From positions 1,302,001-1,366,000 of the forward strand of contig NZ_CP022278.1 of assembly GCF_002216145.1 (NCBI RefSeq): a stretch of 64,000 bases of DNA, read 5' to 3'. The notes below the pieces were generated by a model that did no database searches, had not been told where the DNA came from, and was given only the letters and a program-made list of their open reading frames with translations. Below are positions 1-7,607 of the stretch, piece after piece. This DNA comes from Neisseria chenwenguii. Its GTDB lineage: Bacteria; Pseudomonadota; Gammaproteobacteria; Burkholderiales; Neisseriaceae. A program made the position numbers and the translations under genes. Position 1 is the stretch's first letter, and every line of letters begins with the position of its first letter.

Positions 1-57
1 TCGGTGAAAGTTTCTTACATTCAAATTGAATACTCTTGAAATTCAAGCAAAAAGCAT

Positions 58-87
58 AGGCCGTCTGAAAACTGTTCATGACGGCCT
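58..87. terminator. Inverted uptake-sequence hairpin
   Basis: An AGGCCGTCTGAA uptake sequence at 58-69 pairs through its first eight bases with GACGGCCT at 80-87. Such pairs usually act as terminators in Neisseria. The T-run lies on the minus-strand side, so it may end a gene outside the window. The second arm is only a partial uptake sequence. Confidence 0.4.
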
Positions 88-501
88 ATATGTTTACAAG
101 GAAATTAAATACTGAAGATTGGGGAAATATCGGCATATAAGTTTGAAAACATGTATATCAAATAATAATGTGAAAAGTTTGATATGCTTTTATCATTATT
201 GTTTGTGCTGATTATCCCTGGTTTGATTAGTAATTTTTAATGAAAAAATCAATGCAATAAAAAAATAAAATAATTGAAAAGTTTCGCTTACATATAATAG
301 AATTTGTTTTTCTAGATTAAGTTTAGTACATATTTGTTTTAACTTAATTTTTTTGGTCTAAATATAACCTGCATCCCGGCAAAACCGTTTATTTTGAATT
401 AAGTGGTAGTAATTTTAGATAATCGGTAGTTTAATGTCAATAACATTATGCGGAGGCGTTGTGTTATGTTTATATCTTTATATATTATCAGGGAGATAAT
501 T
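88..501 (+). promoter_or_regulatory. AT-rich upstream region of the small adhesin gene
   Basis: About 410 bases with no convincing gene and very high A+T content, unlike the coding regions around it. It should hold the promoter of the adhesin at 502. A GGGAGA ribosome-binding site lies at 491-496. An in-frame ATG at 448 would add 18 residues before the signal peptide and is not preferred. No long homopolymer or tandem repeat of the kind used for phase variation is visible. Confidence 0.5.
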
Positions 502-1755
502 ATGAATCGTAAAACACACACTACCCAACAGGGTGTGGCAAGCAAAAAACTGGTTGCTGTTTTGGCTGCCGTCGGCGTAATGACGACTGCTGCTTTCGCT
601 GCCGACCTCAACCTCTCCAAGTACGTCAAACTGACCGGTGGTTCAGCCTTAGGCGATGCAACCGCAACCGGTATCAATGCGACCGCTATCGGCAATAAAG
701 CTGCTGCCAACGGTCAAGGCGCATATGCCGCAGGTGCAAACTCTACTGCAACCGGAAATGCCGCTCTGTCTTCCGGTTCTTACTCAAATGCAAACGGTAC
801 TGCCGCTGCTGCATTCGGTAACTGGGCGCAAGCCACTGCCAACCAAACAACTGCCGTAGGCCAACACGCCAAAGCAACCAACTCAAGCGCAACTGCCGTA
901 GGCTCTGCTTCAAATGCAAGCGGTATTTCTTCTGCTGCCTTCGGTACTGCCGCAACTGCTTCCGGCGCTGTTTCCACCGCTCTGGGTCAAGGCGCTATCG
1001 CATCAGGTGCAAACTCAACCGCAACCGGCACTAAAGCCCGAGCAGCAGGCCTTGCTTCCGTCGCCAACGGTTCCGGTGCATTGGCCAGCGGCAACTACGC
1101 CGTTGCAACCGGTTCTGCTTCGCAAGCAACCGGTGCAGCCAGCGTTGCAGCAGGTTTGCAATCTAAAGCAACCGGCGGTCAGGCTGTTGCCATCGGCCGT
1201 AACGCTCAAGCAAGCGAAGAAAACTCTGTTGCTTTAGGCTCTAACTCTACTACCGCTGCCGCTGTCGGCACCAATTCTGCAACTGTTAACGGCGTATCTT
1301 ATGGCGGTTTTGCCGGTACCAACCCTGTTGCTACTGTAAGCGTGGGTTCTTCAGGTTCCGAACGCACTGTAACCAATGTGGCAGCAGGCCGCATTACTGC
1401 CGACTCTACCGATGCTATCAACGGCAGCCAACTTTATCAGGTAGCTAATGGTCTGCAACAGCAAATTATCAACAACAACGGCGACATCAACGGCCTGAAA
1501 GAGCGTGTGGACGACATGGATAAAGACCTGCGTGCCGGTATCGCCGGTGCGACTGCGATGGCTTTCCTGCAACGTCCGAACGAAGCAGGTAAGAGCCAAG
1601 TATCTGCCGCTGTCGGCGGTTACCGTGGTCAACAAGCCGTTGCTGTCGGCTATGCGCGTAATTCTGACAACAACAAATGGTCTATCAAAACCGGCGTCGG
1701 CGTGGATACCCAAAAACACGTCAACTGGGGCGGCAGCGTAGGCTATCAGTGGTAA
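502..1755 (+). CDS. Small trimeric autotransporter adhesin (YadA-like)
   Basis: A 417-residue surface protein of the trimeric autotransporter (type Vc) family. Residues 1 to about 34 form a Sec signal peptide ending in AAFA. The passenger is built of YadA-head repeats of about 14 residues (for example ATGINATAIGNKA), followed by a neck containing ADSTDAINGSQLY, a short coiled coil and a C-terminal YadA anchor ending in VGYQW, where the terminal Trp fits an outer-membrane beta-barrel. The start at 502 is chosen for its GGGAGA ribosome-binding site and because it begins directly at the signal peptide. The head is nearly the whole passenger and there is no long stalk, so this is a compact adhesin. 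The likely role is host-cell or matrix adhesion or autoagglutination, inferred from the family. A lipoprotein gene follows 62 bases downstream. Confidence 0.9.
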   Translation: MNRKTHTTQQGVASKKLVAVLAAVGVMTTAAFAADLNLSKYVKLTGGSALGDATATGINATAIGNKAAANGQGAYAAGANSTATGNAALSSGSYSNANGTAAAAFGNWAQATANQTTAVGQHAKATNSSATAVGSASNASGISSAAFGTAATASGAVSTALGQGAIASGANSTATGTKARAAGLASVANGSGALASGNYAVATGSASQATGAASVAAGLQSKATGGQAVAIGRNAQASEENSVALGSNSTTAAAVGTNSATVNGVSYGGFAGTNPVATVSVGSSGSERTVTNVAAGRITADSTDAINGSQLYQVANGLQQQIINNNGDINGLKERVDDMDKDLRAGIAGATAMAFLQRPNEAGKSQVSAAVGGYRGQQAVAVGYARNSDNNKWSIKTGVGVDTQKHVNWGGSVGYQW

Positions 1756-1817
1756 GAAACCATGCGGGCCGTTTTTCAGACGGTCTGCGTTGAAGAATTA
1801 TGTGAAAGGAAAAAATC

Positions 1818-2279
1818 ATGAAATTATCAGTAATCGCATTGCCTGTAATCGCTGCTCTGGCGCTGTCTGCCTGTAACTTGAGCAAAGTGACCAAAGAAGG
1901 TACGACCGACAATCCGGTATGGCCTGAAGTCAATAAAACGACTTTCCGCCACAACGGTACTCAAGACGGCACTTGGCCGAACTGGGACAACGTGCGCCAA
2001 ATCGAGGCAGGCATGAACAAAGACCAAATCTATGAATTGATCGGCCGCCCGCACTTCAACGAAGGCCTGTACGGCGTGCGCGAATGGGATTATGTGTTCA
2101 ACTACCGTGAAAACGGCGAACACAAAATCTGCCAATACAAAATCCTGTTCGACAAAAACAAAAACGCGCAATCTTTCTTCTGGCTGCCCGAAGGTTGCGG
2201 CCCGAAACCTAAAGAGCCGGTTCGCGAAGTCATCATCCGCGAAGTTGCGCCTCCGACTCCTGCGCGCATCCGCCAATAA
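1818..2279 (+). CDS. BamE/SmpA-like lipoprotein next to the adhesin
   Basis: A 153-residue lipoprotein with a signal peptide and lipobox LSAC, so Cys19 would be lipidated. The middle part (GMNKDQIYELIGRPHF, then EWDYVFNY) matches the SmpA/OmlA/BamE fold, and the C-terminus is Pro/Arg rich. AAAGGAAA lies before the ATG. It sits just behind the trimeric adhesin with no strong terminator between them, so the two are probably cotranscribed. Accessory proteins with such domains beside trimeric autotransporters (TpgA of Acinetobacter) help export or anchor the adhesin; that function here is inference. It is distinct from the housekeeping BamE at 53812-54234. Confidence 0.8.
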   Translation: MKLSVIALPVIAALALSACNLSKVTKEGTTDNPVWPEVNKTTFRHNGTQDGTWPNWDNVRQIEAGMNKDQIYELIGRPHFNEGLYGVREWDYVFNYRENGEHKICQYKILFDKNKNAQSFFWLPEGCGPKPKEPVREVIIREVAPPTPARIRQ

Positions 2280-2293
2280 TTTGGTGTAAAACC

Positions 2294-2327
2294 AAAGGCC
2301 GTCTGAAAATTCAGACGGCCTTTTTTT
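2294..2327 (+). terminator. Uptake-sequence terminator after the lipoprotein
   Basis: A perfect inverted pair of uptake sequences (14-bp stem, 2-base loop starting at 2308) followed by seven or more T residues, placed 15 bases after the lipoprotein stop. It is a classic neisserial rho-independent terminator. Confidence 0.85.
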
Positions 2328-2349
2328 CTGTATTTTTATTGAAAACGGC

Positions 2350-2378
2350 TTGACGGGGCGCGGCCGCATTTCTATAAT
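2350..2378 (+). promoter_or_regulatory. tRNA-Lys promoter
   Basis: TTGACG at 2350-2355 and TATAAT at 2373-2378 are separated by 17 bases, a near-consensus sigma-70 promoter ending 12 bases before the tRNA gene. Confidence 0.8.
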
Positions 2379-2390
2379 ACCCAGCTTATC

Positions 2391-2466
2391 GGGTCGTTAG
2401 CTCAGCCGGTAGAGCAGCGGACTTTTAATCCGTTGGTCGAAGGTTCGAATCCTTCACGACCCACCA
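2391..2466 (+). tRNA. tRNA-Lys (anticodon TTT)
   Basis: A 76-base cloverleaf with encoded CCA. The acceptor stem GGGTCGT pairs with ACGACCC, the anticodon loop CTTTTAA gives anticodon TTT, and the T-arm is GAAGG-TTCGAAT-CCTTC. The island is integrated in the 3' half of this gene, so the part from 2419 on is probably supplied by the island. The displaced copy at 31026 has T-arm GAGCG/CGCTC, a compensated change in the same stem. Confidence 0.95.
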
Positions 2467-3535
2467 GTTTTTCCAAGCCTAAACAAGCGTTTAGGCTTTT
2501 TTCTTTGCCACCTCCTATTTTGGGGTGTGCCTGATTTGTGCCGAAACCAAGACCGGCACCGTCCAATAATGCAGCATGTTCGTGCAGATGTTCCGGTGCA
2601 AGATGGGCATACCGCTGCACCATACTGATGCTCTCCCATCCGCCCATCTCCTGCAACGCAGCCAACGGTACACCTGCCTGAACCAGCCAACTTGCCCAAG
2701 TATGGCGCAAGTCATGCCAGCGGAAATCGGATATGCCGGCTTTTTCCAAAGCATTTTTCCAAATGCGCGAACTGATACTTTTCACCGGACGGCCGTTCGG
2801 ATAGGTAAAAACAAAAGACGGGTGTTTCCCCATCTGTTTTTCCAATACGCCAAGTGCCGTCCGGTTGAGTGCAATACCGATTGCACGTCCGGCTTTGGCT
2901 TCGTCGGCATCAATCCAAGCCGTTTTCCGGCTCAGGTTTATTTGCGCCCACTTCAACTCCAAAACGTTCCGTTGCCTCAAACCCGTAGCCAAACTGAAAA
3001 CCGCCATATCGGCTAGGTGCTCGGGCAAGGCGGCAATGAGATTCTGCGCTTCGTTCTGCGTCAGCCAGCGGATACGCCGTTTGGCTTCGCGGTATAACGT
3101 GATTTTCGGTACATCGTCCAACCATTGCCACTCATGCGCGGCTTTGTTCAAAATGGCACGGATAAGCGCGAGATAACGATTTTTAGTACTGTCGGAACAG
3201 GTCATACTGCCGACGGCCTGCATAATGAAATCACGGCTCATATCATGCAGCAAAATCCCTCGGAACTGGGACAGGCCGCGTAACCGGCTGATGTCGTCTT
3301 TGATGCTTTTCTTTTTGCCTCCCTGTTCCTTAATCCATCGGACGGCTGCTTCTTCCCACAGCCGTTCGGGCTTCTGCCCCAAATAATGCTGCTGCCACAG
3401 CTCATAGGCTAGTTTGTCATGCAGCCTTTGGGCTTCTTCACGGTTTTTAGTGCCAGCAGACTGTCGAATTCTGCGGCCGCTTTGCGTTGTGATGTCAACA
3501 TACCATATGCCATTGTTTCGTTTGTAAATCGGCAT
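2402..3535 (-). CDS. Tyrosine recombinase (island integrase)
   Basis: A 377-residue phage-type integrase that would catalyse recombination between tRNA-Lys and the island. An N-terminal arm-type and SAM-like core-binding region is followed by a catalytic domain with Arg in TGLRQRN, the HDLRHTW box, a Trp in GGW and the nucleophilic Tyr in VQRYAHL. CAGGAG stands before the ATG. The reading frame runs through the attL tRNA sequence and stops inside it, so its last 20 or so residues are translated from tRNA DNA on the other strand; this is common when integrases abut their own att site. The 5' end overlaps the upstream gene by 127 bases. Confidence 0.95.
   Translation of the reverse strand: MPIYKRNNGIWYVDITTQSGRRIRQSAGTKNREEAQRLHDKLAYELWQQHYLGQKPERLWEEAAVRWIKEQGGKKKSIKDDISRLRGLSQFRGILLHDMSRDFIMQAVGSMTCSDSTKNRYLALIRAILNKAAHEWQWLDDVPKITLYREAKRRIRWLTQNEAQNLIAALPEHLADMAVFSLATGLRQRNVLELKWAQINLSRKTAWIDADEAKAGRAIGIALNRTALGVLEKQMGKHPSFVFTYPNGRPVKSISSRIWKNALEKAGISDFRWHDLRHTWASWLVQAGVPLAALQEMGGWESISMVQRYAHLAPEHLHEHAALLDGAGLGFGTNQAHPKIGGGKEKSLNACLGLEKLVGREGFEPSTNGLKVRCSTG
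2419..2467 (+). repeat. attL direct repeat
   Basis: This 49-base stretch of tRNA-Lys starting at GGACTTTTAATCC is repeated at 31026-31074. The two copies share the first 22 bases and the last 14 and differ only by four positions in the T-stem. It is the expected integrase attachment site. Confidence 0.9.
2475..2502 (+). terminator. tRNA-Lys terminator carried by the island
   Basis: AAGCCTAAAC and GTTTAGGCTT form a 10-bp stem with a 4-base loop, followed by T residues, right after the tRNA. A different hairpin in the same relative position follows the displaced tRNA end at 31081. The island therefore seems to bring its own terminator. Confidence 0.7.
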
Positions 3536-3741
3536 TTTTCTTCACTCCTGCTTTCGAGTGAAGCCTGCAACCGTGCATTTTCCAAATCAGTGAGAAATGC
3601 GTCAAGTGCAGACTTGGTGATACAGTAGGATCGGCCGGGTTTGGATGCTTTCAGACGGCCTTCCCGAATATGTTCCCGAATGGTTTCAGGATGACATTTG
3701 CAGTATGCTGCCGCTTCAACAACATTAAATGTGAGCTGCAT
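3409..3741 (-). CDS. Small HTH protein, probable excisionase
   Basis: About 110 residues. The N-terminal 55 residues have a winged-HTH of the MerR/excisionase type (NVVEAAAYCKCHPETIR, then GRLKASKPGRSYCI), typical of recombination directionality factors encoded upstream of integrases. The remaining part is charged and unrecognised and overlaps the integrase start. GGGAGGG precedes ATG 3741, which overlaps the TGA of the upstream gene (TGATG). A role in excision is inferred from the fold and position; it could equally be a regulator of int. Confidence 0.75.
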   Translation of the reverse strand: MQLTFNVVEAAAYCKCHPETIREHIREGRLKASKPGRSYCITKSALDAFLTDLENARLQASLESRSEEKCRFTNETMAYGMLTSQRKAAAEFDSLLALKTVKKPKGCMTN

Positions 3742-3998
3742 CAAACCCTCCCAATTTCAAAAATCGGATACACCGCATTTTCCAACAGCAAAGTCAGCTT
3801 TCTGATTGCCGCATATCGTTTGATACGCGGCTCCAACATCAGAAAGCTGCCCGGCTTAATATAGAAAAGCAGGCAGAGATAACCCTGCCTGTCTGCATCC
3901 AGTGGAACCAGACGATAGTGCGGAAACTGTTCTTCAGCCGGTGTGAACGATGCGGCCACTTTCACCGTGGCAACTACCTTCTTTTCCTCTGTCAGCAT
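3741..3998 (-). CDS. Hypothetical protein in the traL-traM operon
   Basis: 85 residues with an AGGAACG ribosome-binding site, between the TraM-like gene (7 bases upstream) and the excisionase-like gene (overlapping stop/start). No signal peptide or clear membrane segment is visible, although a hydrophobic stretch lies near residues 40-55 (LCLLFYIKPGSFLML). I do not recognise the family. The tight coupling makes it part of one operon running from 5227 down to the integrase. Confidence 0.7.
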   Translation of the reverse strand: MLTEEKKVVATVKVAASFTPAEEQFPHYRLVPLDADRQGYLCLLFYIKPGSFLMLEPRIKRYAAIRKLTLLLENAVYPIFEIGRV

Positions 3999-4005
3999 AG
4001 CGTTC

Positions 4006-4449
4006 CTAAATAAATTTCAGAAGTGCAAAGAAAACACCCAAACTAATGAGTGCAGCCACTAACCAAGACCGGTTCATCTTAGCGGCAATTTCGTCTGCCA
4101 ATGCCTTGTTCTGCGCCGCAATCTTCGGCTGCATGGCCGCATAAATACGGCCTTCGGCATCTTGAAGCTGCCCGTCGCTTTTGGCCAATAAGTCCGCCAG
4201 AATCTGTTCACGATAGGTTTTTAACTCTTTCGCCGCCGCCACCGTCTCTTTCAGCGCATCGTCCATTTCCGCCGCGTACTCGGCCAAGCCTTGCTGGATA
4301 CCGATACGCTGCTCTTCAAACAAGGCTTTCAGACGGGCTTCCTGCACCAACAGAACGGCAATAATGGGGTCATCTGCCGTCAGTTTGATGCCGGATACTC
4401 GGAATACATCGGTAATGATGGCTTCTACATCATCTGCCTGTTTAGCCAT
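4006..4449 (-). CDS. TraM-like conjugation protein (IncP type)
   Basis: 147 residues. The start resembles IncP TraM (an ADDPIIAVLLVQEARL segment near residue 30), the centre is a long helical, probably coiled-coil region, and the C-terminal 20 residues (WLVAALISLGVFFALLKFI) form one membrane anchor. It starts one base after the TraL-like stop with AGGAAG as ribosome-binding site, the same order traL-traM as in plasmid RP4. In RP4 the traKLM cluster assists DNA transfer; the precise role of TraM is not known. Assignment rests on size, topology and order. Confidence 0.7.
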   Translation of the reverse strand: MAKQADDVEAIITDVFRVSGIKLTADDPIIAVLLVQEARLKALFEEQRIGIQQGLAEYAAEMDDALKETVAAAKELKTYREQILADLLAKSDGQLQDAEGRIYAAMQPKIAAQNKALADEIAAKMNRSWLVAALISLGVFFALLKFI

Positions 4450-4450
4450 A

Positions 4451-5227
4451 TCATGCTTCCTGTCCGTTTGGTTTCGCGGTTTTTACCGGCTCCGTCTCGG
4501 TAGTCAATAACGGAATCTTGTCCAACTGTTCGTACAACTCGCGCTTAACGGTTTTGAGGCGTTGACGCTCCATAATGCCGAACGACCGGATGGCCTCGTC
4601 AAAAGTCAAACTGTTGCTGACCATCACTTCAATGTCTTTACCGTAGGTATCGGGATTGCGCAGCCCCATGTTGATCATGCCGATAATTTTCGATTTATGT
4701 TCCTGATAGACAGGCAGTTCCGTAAACCCTTTGCCGTCAGGTGCTTTGATTTCGCCTTTGTATTCATTGAGCCAAACCACAATATCGGCATCAATCCCTT
4801 CGGCGGTCTGTTTCAGACCGGACAGACAGTCACGCAAATCCTGCCCGCCCGTTACCGGCACATGTAGTACCAGACGTATTTTTTCTTCTTTCAGCAACTC
4901 GTCAACATGGTTTTCTGCAATGTATGACATGAGCGGCACAAATGTAGCCGCGCCGTTGTCCACCACACCAATACCTTTTTCATTGATGATTTTTTCCATC
5001 AGCCCGTCAAACACACGGGTATTGATGGTATTGTTTTCCGTCAGAATCTTAACCATTTCAGGCTTAAGTTCCTTAAAGCGGCTGAACGTCTTATTGACCG
5101 GATCGGTGTCAAAGCAATGCACAGTATCATTAGCAGCTTTGGCCTTCAAATACTGGGCAAGAATCGTTGAGGACAGCGACTTACCAACACCGCCTTTGCC
5201 TTGCACGATGAAATGAACTTCTCTCAT
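4451..5227 (-). CDS. traL: TraL-like ParA/MinD-family ATPase
   Basis: 258 residues. A deviant Walker A (QGKGGVGKS, residues 8-16), CFDTDPVN as switch region and VVDNGAATFVPL as Walker B-like segment match IncP TraL, a ParA-like ATPase of the relaxosome operon. An upstream in-frame ATG at 5347 would add 40 residues, but GAAAGG before ATG 5227 and family length favour 5227. It is followed by the TraM-like gene. It may help position the relaxosome or the element in the cell; that is inference. Confidence 0.85.
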   Translation of the reverse strand: MREVHFIVQGKGGVGKSLSSTILAQYLKAKAANDTVHCFDTDPVNKTFSRFKELKPEMVKILTENNTINTRVFDGLMEKIINEKGIGVVDNGAATFVPLMSYIAENHVDELLKEEKIRLVLHVPVTGGQDLRDCLSGLKQTAEGIDADIVVWLNEYKGEIKAPDGKGFTELPVYQEHKSKIIGMINMGLRNPDTYGKDIEVMVSNSLTFDEAIRSFGIMERQRLKTVKRELYEQLDKIPLLTTETEPVKTAKPNGQEA

Positions 5228-5303
5228 GGCATAAACCTTTCGTTTTGTTTGAGTATGTTTTTCACAAAAAGAAACCTGCTCGTCCGAACAGGCTTTCGTT
5301 TGT

Positions 5304-5331
5304 AAAAAAAGCAGCCCCGATTGAGGCTGCC
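5304..5331 (-). terminator. Terminator after trbM-like gene
   Basis: On the minus strand GGCAGCC and GGGCTGC form a stem followed by seven T residues, about 50 bases after the TrbM-like stop codon. Confidence 0.8.
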
Positions 5332-5377
5332 AAAACTGCTTTAACACTTTATGCCGAATGCTGAAGCAGGAGTGAGC

Positions 5378-5911
5378 TTAACGCACATCCACCCATTTAC
5401 CGCCATTTTTCTCTTCACCGACATAGCGGACGGCATCACCGGCCGTCGTCCAACCATGCTCAAAATAAGCTTTGCAATACGACGGCTTAGACGGACGGAT
5501 ATAGGTTTTGCTGACAATCGGGCAACTGTCCCGATCACGGGAATAGTGATAACGCGGACATTGCCGAACCTGTACCGTATAACGCATAACGCGGTTCAGT
5601 TCCTTAGCATCACAACGACCTGCGCCATGAGCAATCGCGTCGACCAACTGCGGCATGTTCTCTTCATTGCTGGCCGGACACAGCTTCAGGAAATTCAGAC
5701 GGCCTTTGATGGTGTCCGACAGCTTGCGGTGTTTGATGGAAAAATAACGCTTCAGCGAAGGCGCACACTCGCTGGGACGCTCCCCCGACGACAGGCACAA
5801 AGTCGCCTCGCAAGCCAAACGGACATCACCGGTCAGCAGATCGTCTGCCTGAGCCGGCAGAGCCGCCATCAGTGCAACGGCCACAGCCGCCGCAAGTAAA
5901 CACTTCTTCAT
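5378..5911 (-). CDS. trbM: TrbM-family conjugal transfer protein
   Basis: 177 residues with a signal peptide cleaved after PAQA and a Cys-rich periplasmic domain. The segment beginning at TGDVRLACEA and running through CLSSGERPSEC to LNFLKLCP is the hallmark of the TrbM/KikA family found in IncP and related conjugation loci. ATG 5911 follows GGGGAG and sits directly at the signal peptide; an upstream ATG would add 12 residues. Six or more Cys suggest disulphides. It is placed alone between two terminators rather than beside the other transfer genes. Confidence 0.85.
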   Translation of the reverse strand: MKKCLLAAAVAVALMAALPAQADDLLTGDVRLACEATLCLSSGERPSECAPSLKRYFSIKHRKLSDTIKGRLNFLKLCPASNEENMPQLVDAIAHGAGRCDAKELNRVMRYTVQVRQCPRYHYSRDRDSCPIVSKTYIRPSKPSYCKAYFEHGWTTAGDAVRYVGEEKNGGKWVDVR

Positions 5912-6004
5912 ATTCACTCCCCATCTGCACAACGGCAGATATTGCATTGATAGACGAAAAAAAGGATAATCACCGTACCCCTACGAGATTATCAATTTCT
6001 CTCA

Positions 6005-6032
6005 AGAAAAAGCCGCTTTGGAAACAAAGCGG
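6005..6032 (-). terminator. Hairpin terminator
   Basis: CCGCTTTG and CAAAGCGG form an 8-bp stem with a 4-base loop, flanked by T-runs on both strands, six bases after the stop codon of the small minus-strand gene at 6038. Confidence 0.8.
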
Positions 6033-6037
6033 TTTTT

Positions 6038-6214
6038 TCATTGCCACGCGATTGCGCGGACTTCAAATTGACGGCCGACCTGCACGATGTTCACACACAA
6101 ATCCATATTGCCGCGCATCAGCAAATCCACCTGTTTGGCCGCATCCTTCATCGAACCGTAACGTCCGAGCAGACGTTCACGACATTTTTTCAGACGGCTT
6201 TTTTTCGCAAACAT
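6038..6214 (-). CDS. Small basic hypothetical protein
   Basis: 58 residues (MFAKKSRLKKCRERLLGRYG, then a helical segment, ending VRAIAWQ). AAGGAGAT stands at ideal spacing before ATG 6214, the gene begins 19 bases after the 45-residue gene upstream, and it ends just before a strong terminator, so it is very likely translated. The uptake sequence is read in frame as SRLKK near the start. No family recognised; the charge suggests nucleic-acid or protein binding. Confidence 0.7.
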   Translation of the reverse strand: MFAKKSRLKKCRERLLGRYGSMKDAAKQVDLLMRGNMDLCVNIVQVGRQFEVRAIAWQ

Positions 6215-6232
6215 TTCAATCTCCTTTCACAT

Positions 6233-6370
6233 TCAGGATTGGTTTTCCAACTTGTCGGCAATGGCATCCGCGTATCCGGCATTACCGTTCATTTCACAAA
6301 AATCCACAAACATCTGCCAATGTTCACCGAGAAAATCGGCCAACAGGCGTTTTTCAAAGTTCTCCAGCAT
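6233..6370 (-). CDS. Small acidic hypothetical protein
   Basis: 45 residues (MLENFEKRLLADFLGEHW at the start, ADKLENQS at the end). AAAGGAA lies at good spacing before ATG 6370. Predicted to be all-helical and acidic, the opposite of its basic neighbour at 6038-6214. The two lie in one operon and could form a pair; function unknown. Confidence 0.6.
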   Translation of the reverse strand: MLENFEKRLLADFLGEHWQMFVDFCEMNGNAGYADAIADKLENQS

Positions 6371-6400
6371 AAAGGTTCCTTTCGGTTTTAAGAGTAAAGA

Positions 6401-6435
6401 AAAAGCCGTCTGAAACACATATTCAGACGGCTTTT
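6401..6435 (-). terminator. Uptake-sequence terminator after HEPN gene
   Basis: AAAAGCCGTCTGAA and its exact inverse at 6422-6435 with a 7-base loop, 18 bases beyond the HEPN stop codon. Confidence 0.8.
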
Positions 6436-6453
6436 GCAAGCACATTAAAAATT

Positions 6454-6828
6454 CTAGAGATGCTTTTGCATCTGTTCGATTTGAGAAATAGTTTGCAATG
6501 CCAGTCTTACATCAAGTTTGGCATCCTCAGGCGAAACATAGCTGTCAAGCGCATAATCCGCTTCATTTCTAGCATTTCTGAGCTTTTCCATCTGACGGCC
6601 TATAACCTTCAAATCTTTCCGATCTTGGCATTTGAAAAAATCAATAAGCTGCTTATGGAGAGACATACCCGTTTTATATGCAAAGCCCAAATCATTAAAA
6701 GCAAACTTCAATCCCGTGTGATAAACACTGTAATATATACGGCTGACCGCATTACGGTTACATACTTCGCTTTCACCAAGCATGGCTTGCGCACTGTCTG
6801 CAAAATCTTGGGGATGAATCATAATCAT
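6454..6828 (-). CDS. HEPN-domain protein, candidate RNase toxin
   Basis: 124 residues from ATG 6828. The sequence is all-helical, with SRIYYSVYHTGLK in the first helix pair and RNARNEADYAL near residue 97, the R-x-x-R-x-x-ADY pattern of the UPF0332 branch of HEPN proteins. Many HEPN proteins are metal-independent RNases acting as toxins or defence effectors. GGGAG precedes ATG 6828, which overlaps the TGA of the upstream gene, so the two are translationally coupled. No MNT nucleotidyltransferase, the usual partner, is present. Toxicity is inference. Confidence 0.75.
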   Translation of the reverse strand: MIMIHPQDFADSAQAMLGESEVCNRNAVSRIYYSVYHTGLKFAFNDLGFAYKTGMSLHKQLIDFFKCQDRKDLKVIGRQMEKLRNARNEADYALDSYVSPEDAKLDVRLALQTISQIEQMQKHL

Positions 6829-7607
6829 CAGCTCCCTATTCCATAACCGGGATTGTAAGGACGGCAAGAAATACTGAAATTAATCAGATTTTCATCAACA
6901 GATTCCTCCATATCGACCAACATACGGGACAGGGATTCATCTGCTTCGGCAAGCCGTTCCGTATTATTTTCAAAACAAACCATTTTCAACTCAATAAAAA
7001 TATCGTGCTCGACCGAATAACCGAAAGAATAGGTAGGAATCTGCAAACCTTCTCCTGCAAGCAGTTTTTTGGCGGCCAAAACCGTATCGGCCATGACGGC
7101 CTGAGAAACCCCGGTTTGTTTCAACAGCAGATAAATTCTTTCCAATTCGTCTTGCTGGTCAGGCTCCAGCAACTCCATTCGTTTCAGGCGACCGATAATC
7201 AAGCCGGCATCATCAACAAATCCGTACAGCATTCCCATGTGTGCCAAAGGTTTGAGGTAAGCAGGATTGTCCGTACTTTGCACAGAATTCAACATCTGCC
7301 TGAGATATTCCGTAGCTTCATTGAAAAAACCCATTCGATTCAATCCGTTCAACCGGAAAAAATTTTCCATTACCGGTCTTCCCGCTACAGAAATCAAATC
7401 AAAATGTTCATCAAATTCCGTTTTCCGGTTACTGATGGCATCAAGCATACCTAAAATCATGTAACCTACACTACCGTGCGGCGTTGCCAATAAAGACTTG
7501 GCATCACGTTCCAAACCCGAAACCAATAAATAAGAGGGTTCCGGCTTTTCCAATGCGCGGTAAAGCCGTTGGAGAGCACTTGGTGCGAGAGTAGCTGCAA
7601 CAGCCAT
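6828..7607 (-). CDS. Unrecognised helical protein coupled to HEPN
   Basis: 259 residues with no signal peptide. Composition and spacing of Leu and Ala suggest a helical-repeat (TPR-like) fold, for example residues 70-150 with ENFFRLNGLNRMGFFNEATEY. It overlaps the HEPN gene by one base. In a toxin pair it would be the antitoxin or sensor. It resembles none of the known HEPN partners I can recall. The start at 7607 has AAAGGTTTAAA upstream. Confidence 0.65.
   Translation of the reverse strand: MAVAATLAPSALQRLYRALEKPEPSYLLVSGLERDAKSLLATPHGSVGYMILGMLDAISNRKTEFDEHFDLISVAGRPVMENFFRLNGLNRMGFFNEATEYLRQMLNSVQSTDNPAYLKPLAHMGMLYGFVDDAGLIIGRLKRMELLEPDQQDELERIYLLLKQTGVSQAVMADTVLAAKKLLAGEGLQIPTYSFGYSVEHDIFIELKMVCFENNTERLAEADESLSRMLVDMEESVDENLINFSISCRPYNPGYGIGS

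Noticed and set aside
448..501. Upstream start of the first adhesin
   Set aside because: ATG 448 has no ribosome-binding site and would place 18 residues before the signal peptide; ATG 502 has GGGAGA.
5228..5347. 40-residue N-terminal extension of the TraL-like protein
   Set aside because: It crosses the terminator hairpin of trbM and is absent from the family; GAAAGG precedes ATG 5227.
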